Assembly (NCBI GenBank): GCA_014773175.1
Contig: VXCM01003286.1
Span: forward strand, 1 to 64,000
DNA: 64,000 bases
Reading direction: 5' to 3'
Source of the DNA: Lucifuga dentata
Lineage: Eukaryota; Chordata; Actinopteri; Ophidiiformes; Bythitidae
Shown here: piece by piece, positions 59,850 to 64,000 of the stretch
Layout of the letters: each line of letters starts with the position of its first letter
How positions within the stretch are numbered: the stretch's first letter is position 1
The notes under the pieces: generated by a model
Told to the model about the DNA's origin: nothing
What the model saw: the letters and a program-made list of their open reading frames with translations, nothing else
The model's database searches: none
Position numbers and translations under genes: made by a program

Positions 59850-59965
59850 ATGTACATCAATCTCAACCTGAATACCCATAATATTATTGTTTATTGTTGT
59901 TTACTGTATATCCTGATGCTTTGGCAATATTGTTTGCTTAAACTTTCATGCCAATAAAGCTCTTG

Positions 59966-59970
<5 letters not shown>
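59850..59970 (+). mobile_element. LINE-like 3' tail
   Basis: GATGCTTTGGCAATATTG, CATGCCAATAAAGCTCTTGG and AATTGA are the typical end of an abundant teleost LINE as I recall it. GA repeats flank it on both sides. No reverse transcriptase sequence is present. Confidence 0.5.

Positions 59971-60000
<30 letters not shown>
59971..60000. repeat. (GA)n microsatellite
   Basis: Fifteen units directly after the LINE-like tail. Confidence 0.95.
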
Positions 60001-60004
<4 letters not shown>

Positions 60005-60064
60005 GTGTCTAATAGACTTTCTTTAATAATAATAATAATCTATTTTTATTGTACAAATACAAAT

Positions 60065-60571
60065 ATTAAATGTCCACAAAGAAAATATTCAATAAGACAA
60101 AGGTCCGTCAAGTCAGGGTTGGATTGTGTGTGGGAGGGATCGGGAAAAGCCACGCCTCTTTTTTTTTTTTTTTTTTNTTTTTTTTTTTTTTTTTAATGTT
60201 CAAATAAGTTTTGACTTTATTCTTTAAATGTCTTCCTATGCATTCTTTTTAAATCGTTTTTTGTTTTTTTTTACGGTATCTGAGGTCTTCTAACACGTTT
60301 TATGTGAAGCACATTGAGTCTCCGTCGTGTATGAAATATGCTATTTAAATAAAGTTATCTGTCTCTCCTGATGGCCAATCCGACCCTGAGTCGAGCTAAC
60401 ACTAACTGCTAATGAAGCTAGCTATGCTGTCGACTCTTGGACCAAACCAAAGCAGAGAGACGTCCTCACACAGACGTGCAGCAGTCAGACATTCAGAGCG
60501 CTGCTTACAGTGGAGAAAAGGGAGAATTTTGACTCGTTGCATCACAGCGATGTCTCACTGATAATCAGATA
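60065..60571. mobile_element. hAT-like fragment, related to 31867-32285
   Basis: AATAAGACAAAGGTCCGTC, GGACCAAACCAAAGCAGAG, CCTCACACAGACGTG and TTTTGACTCGTTGCATCACAG match the fragment at 31867. The continuation TACATATGAAAAGTATAATTTGCTC lies beyond the nested MITE at 61138-61230. A T-run with an N is at 60177. Confidence 0.55.
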
Positions 60572-61136
60572 ATGCTGCGTTCACAGACCTCGGAAGTCGA
60601 ATTCTTCCCAGTTGGAAGTTCCAACTTCCAACCTCAAACCGTTCCAGCCAAATGTAATCAAAAAAGCAGCTGAACACCAATAAATACTGTAAAATTAATT
60701 AAACTTGGTAATAAATGCTAACTAAAGTAAAGTTAGACTACAGGACTGTCTGGTTGTGTTGTTTTATAATGATATTAATCACAGTGGGTATTAAACTTTA
60801 TGCGGAGAAGTAATATTATGAAATTATTTACACTTATGTATCAATGGCAAACAGTTATTATACAAAATAGATAGTTACCATGGCGATATATTCTGACCTT
60901 TTTCTTTCAGTGTCATGCAAGAAAAAATACTTTATTCGCCTTTTATCTGATCATTTCTATTCATAAAGTTCACTTCCATGGCGCTGCCATGTTGATGACG
61001 TCATACTCGGTAGGTCAGGGTAGATCATTTTGTCTGAGTTTCCCAGCCGGAGCTCCGACTTCAAGTGCCGTTCCAACGCATTTTTCCAAGTAAGAAGACA
61101 GAAAAATCTGAGTTCTGAGGTCTGTGAATGCAGCAT
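60572..61136 (-). mobile_element. TA-target MITE with ATGCTGCGTTCACAG ends, copy 4 (nested, inverted)
   Basis: 565 bp, reverse orientation relative to the other three copies, flanked by TA on both sides. It splits the hAT-like fragment. Confidence 0.88.
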
Positions 61137-61234
61137 TATACATATGAAAAGTATAATTTGCTCAGAGTCCAGAGACAGTTGTGGTTCTGTCTGGAGGCCG
61201 GACCGGAGTCCGGACTTTGAGGATGACTCTTTTA

Positions 61235-61480
61235 GCATAATTCATACATGTACAATTTAAAGTGCTTCACATAAGAGAAAAAGAGATGTATAAAAATAAA
61301 AAGTTAAAAGAAAAAAATAAAAGAATATGACCGATAATATATCAGTATTTCACATAAAACCAGTATTAAAGAAATATGTTTTAAGATTCTTCTTAAAAAT
61401 AATATCCAGAGTTTTGGAAACTAAGAACCATAAAAACCAAAAGCTGCTTCTCCAAACCTTTTAGTTCAGAGCTCAGGAAT
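61235..61480 (+). mobile_element. dispersed fish repeat, diverged
   Basis: ACATGTACAATTTAAAGTGCTTCACAT and CAAAAGCTGCTTCTCC follow the order seen in the repeat at 4320. Confidence 0.4.
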
Positions 61481-61572
61481 ATTTATATGAAGACAGAATA
61501 TGAAGACAATCATGTGCCAGGCTAATAATAAATGTGTGCTAGGAGCTTGTGTGTATGTGTGTGTTTTGGGGG

Positions 61573-61575
61573 GAT

Positions 61576-61612
<37 letters not shown>

Positions 61613-61651
61613 GGTGTGTGTGGGTGTGTGTGTGTCTGTGTGTGTGTGTTG
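61573..61651. repeat. (GT)n with GGGT variants
   Basis: A GT tract of about 16 units followed by GGGGTGTGTGTGGG variants; open frames of Thr-His repeats on the minus strand are its translation. Confidence 0.92.
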
Positions 61652-61748
61652 CATGCATGACTACATGCGTTGACATTGTTCTTGTCTGATATGAAATGTG
61701 TGCAGGAGGTTGTGAATGTGATTTCATGTGTACGTGTCTTAGATCTAG

Positions 61749-61771
61749 TGTGTGTGTGTGTGTGTGTGTGT
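61749..61771. repeat. (GT)n microsatellite
   Basis: Eleven units. Confidence 0.92.
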
Positions 61772-61916
61772 ATTCAGTGATGAGGAAGGCGGGTGAGCTT
61801 GCTGTGTGTGTGTTGGCTTGTATTGTTATAGCCTCACACAGCTATGATATCTGATAATATATATAACATATGAGTAAGCAAAGAGGTCATAGCTGGTCAG
61901 ATATAGACCACAAACA

Positions 61917-61918
<2 letters not shown>

Positions 61919-61950
<32 letters not shown>

Positions 61951-61951
61951 A
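61919..61951. repeat. (CA)n microsatellite
   Basis: About fifteen units with one CATA. Confidence 0.92.
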
Positions 61952-64000
61952 ATAAAACCGCAAAGCAGACAGATCGTGTTTCCCTCTCACACAGATCTGA
62001 CATGATTGCCTTCCTCTCCCTTAATGCAATTCTTTTTGATCTGCATGATATGACTGCCTGTCATTCTAGGAAGAAAGTGTGTGTGTGTGCATATCTTTAG
62101 GGATGAAACTATGATTTGAATACTGAACATTTTTTGCTTAGATTTAGTTTTGAGTTATTGTCAGTTGCCGTTAGTAATATTTGATGTTTTAGCTTCATAT
62201 TACAAACAAAAAGATGCCGAAAATCATTTAAATTAAAGGGATTTTTGGGACTTTTGCTGCCTCAGGGTCTGGAGAGTTTACAGTTAACCAGATTAACATA
62301 AATTATAACTTAAATTTTACGAGTGTTCCATCGTCTGAATTTTAATAAAAGTTGTATGATGAGCCAAAACACAAATTTAAAAAAAAAGGGTTAAAAAGAA
62401 CAGAATTCATGTTTTGGCATGACCAGAAGCCCAAAGCTTAAGTCTGGTGTTATGACCTGCAGAGATGCTCATAAAGCATCATGACTGCAGTCTATTTAAA
62501 TGTTGTACCACCTTCAACTTATTCAAATATATATGATATGTTGTCTCTGAGTAGGGATCCAGTTTTCTCCACAACACCGGCCCTTTCCAAACAGGCACGT
62601 TTTAAACGGAGACTGCACTAGCTGACTAAAACGAATCGACTAAGAACTCAACTTCAGCACTAATTTCCACCTCAACAAAGACAGATTTCAGCGTAAATCC
62701 CCTTCAGTCATCAGAGAGACCGTGGACGACGTCAGGTTCAAGATAAAAGGTCATTTGAAGCGTCCAGAATGCAACTTGACTCATGATTACCATTATAATC
62801 CTGGCAAACATGCAGTACCATTTACCATAAATCTACAATATAAATATCTTTCTTATCTCCCAATACTTCGCTGTCGTTCTCTAATCCCGCTGCTATCAAC
62901 ACCAGCCCTTTCCTTGATAAATATTGCAGGCAGCTTTGCTGAAAGATTAATGAACTTCTGTCTCGCTCCGGCGCTCAGGAGAAACATCCTGTGGCCACAT
63001 CCCTCCGGTTTTCCACTAATTCCATTAAGAAAGTGTTCTGTTTGGATAAACCCGGCTGTATTAGCTTAAGAACACTATTGTTTGACAGAGTGCATACCGT
63101 CGTGTGAAGTCAGACGCTGAGATGGAGTAATGCGGCGTTGTTTCAGCGAGCAGAAATGTGATGGGTTTCGTATGGGCTGGTGTTGACTTCTTCCTGAGCG
63201 GACAGCGTTGGAATGTGAATGGAGATGTGATTAATGGCATAACATTTCATTAAAAAAAAAAGTTTTTATTTCAGATAAAGGTCAGTTTCCTTCTGGACGA
63301 GGCTCTTTCTAAACAAGAGGCTCTGAGTGAAAATAAACTGCTGCCATTTGAAGCGATGACGGCGAGAGAATAGAGCTCCGATTCATCAGCGAGCGAAGAG
63401 CGGCATTATGGAACACCAAAGCAGCAGCTGCAGCCGCATTTGGTCTCTGTAGCGTGTTGACATGCGTGTGTGCATGTCACAATGACACAACCACACGCGA
63501 TAACTGAATCAGTGGTTTGGCAACTTAACTGTTAAACTGAAATCCCAAATCAATCGATTGACAGGAAGTGCAGGGAAAATCGTTGGCCAGCCTTCGCTCA
63601 CACCTTTACAAGAGATATTTGAAGAACGAGTCAAGCGAGGAAAATCATATCCGATTCAAACGTGAACTCTATAAAGAATATCAGCTCTTAGGTCGAAGGT
63701 GTCGGCTGCCAAAATGTAACTCAAATAAATATAAATTCTCCTTCTCCATTTTCAACAAAATTACTGAATAAAACTAAGGATTAATCAATATCAATATTAT
63801 AATGTAGGATTATTACCCTCTCATTATGGCTATCCTAGTTTTACAGGCCCTATGGCTACTTTTTTTTAAATCATCTTTTTATACTCTTAATATTATTATT
63901 ATGTTAGCTGTCATTGTATTAATTGTGATTATAGGTCTTGGCATGATGACGTATTCACACTTTAAATGGTTTACGCAACAGCCAGTACACACATGGAGAT

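Noticed and set aside
62722..63069. A 115-codon open frame
   Set aside because: No recognisable domain, no splice context and no repeat relation; compatible with chance in AT-moderate DNA.
63568..63771. A 67-codon Lys/Arg/Ser-rich open frame
   Set aside because: Short, low-complexity, no motif; does not resemble the next PARD3 exon.

Overview
The window looks like teleost fish nuclear DNA and is almost entirely intron. Support for this is moderate GC, dense (CA)n/(GT)n microsatellites, many short DNA transposons (hAT, Tc1/mariner-like MITEs, fold-back elements), and LINE 3' ends of types common in fish. There is no operon structure, no bacterial coding density, no CRISPR array and no recognisable tRNA gene. 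Two short blocks with proper splice sites code for the C-terminal part of the cell-polarity scaffold PARD3 (Par-3) on the + strand: an exon at 50736-50850 and an exon at 59670-59812. They join in phase with no stop. I could not find the neighbouring exons, so the window would hold the last part of an intron longer than 50 kb, one exon, an intron of 8,819 bp, a second exon, and the start of another intron longer than 4 kb.

Layout. 1-3.7 kb: unassigned intron with a decayed fragment of the 3' end of 18S rRNA (about 1081-1206). 3.7-11.7 kb: a fold-back element flanked by TTAA, CA/GT arrays, a pogo/Tigger-like MITE carrying an L1-type LINE insertion with a 14-bp target duplication, a hAT element, and a MITE with GTATATAC ends. 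12-22 kb: microsatellites, a hAT element with a nested MITE (15.9-17.0 kb), another hAT (18.5-19.3 kb), and an Oct/Sox-like site. 22-31.6 kb: a mariner transposase relic, L2-type and L1-type LINE tails, a long fold-back repeat, further MITEs, a polypyrimidine tract of about 490 bp, and a gap. 31.6-50.7 kb: hAT pieces, a hAT with a perfect 8-bp target duplication (36.7-37.6 kb), a second TTAA fold-back copy, a 1.07-kb fold-back (43.0-44.1 kb), MITEs, and a retroelement tail with a hammerhead-like fold. 50.7-64 kb: the two PARD3 exons, three more TTAA elements, a (GATA)n array, a LINE tail and GA arrays right after the second exon, and a nested MITE.

The assembly is not finished. There are two N-runs, about 25 isolated Ns, and eleven places where a single N separates two near-identical direct copies of 55-67 bp. 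These look like unmerged contig overlaps, not biology. I found no convincing new gene system. What stands out is the layered transposon record in a polarity-gene intron, the 18S fossil, and the TTAA-flanked fold-back family.
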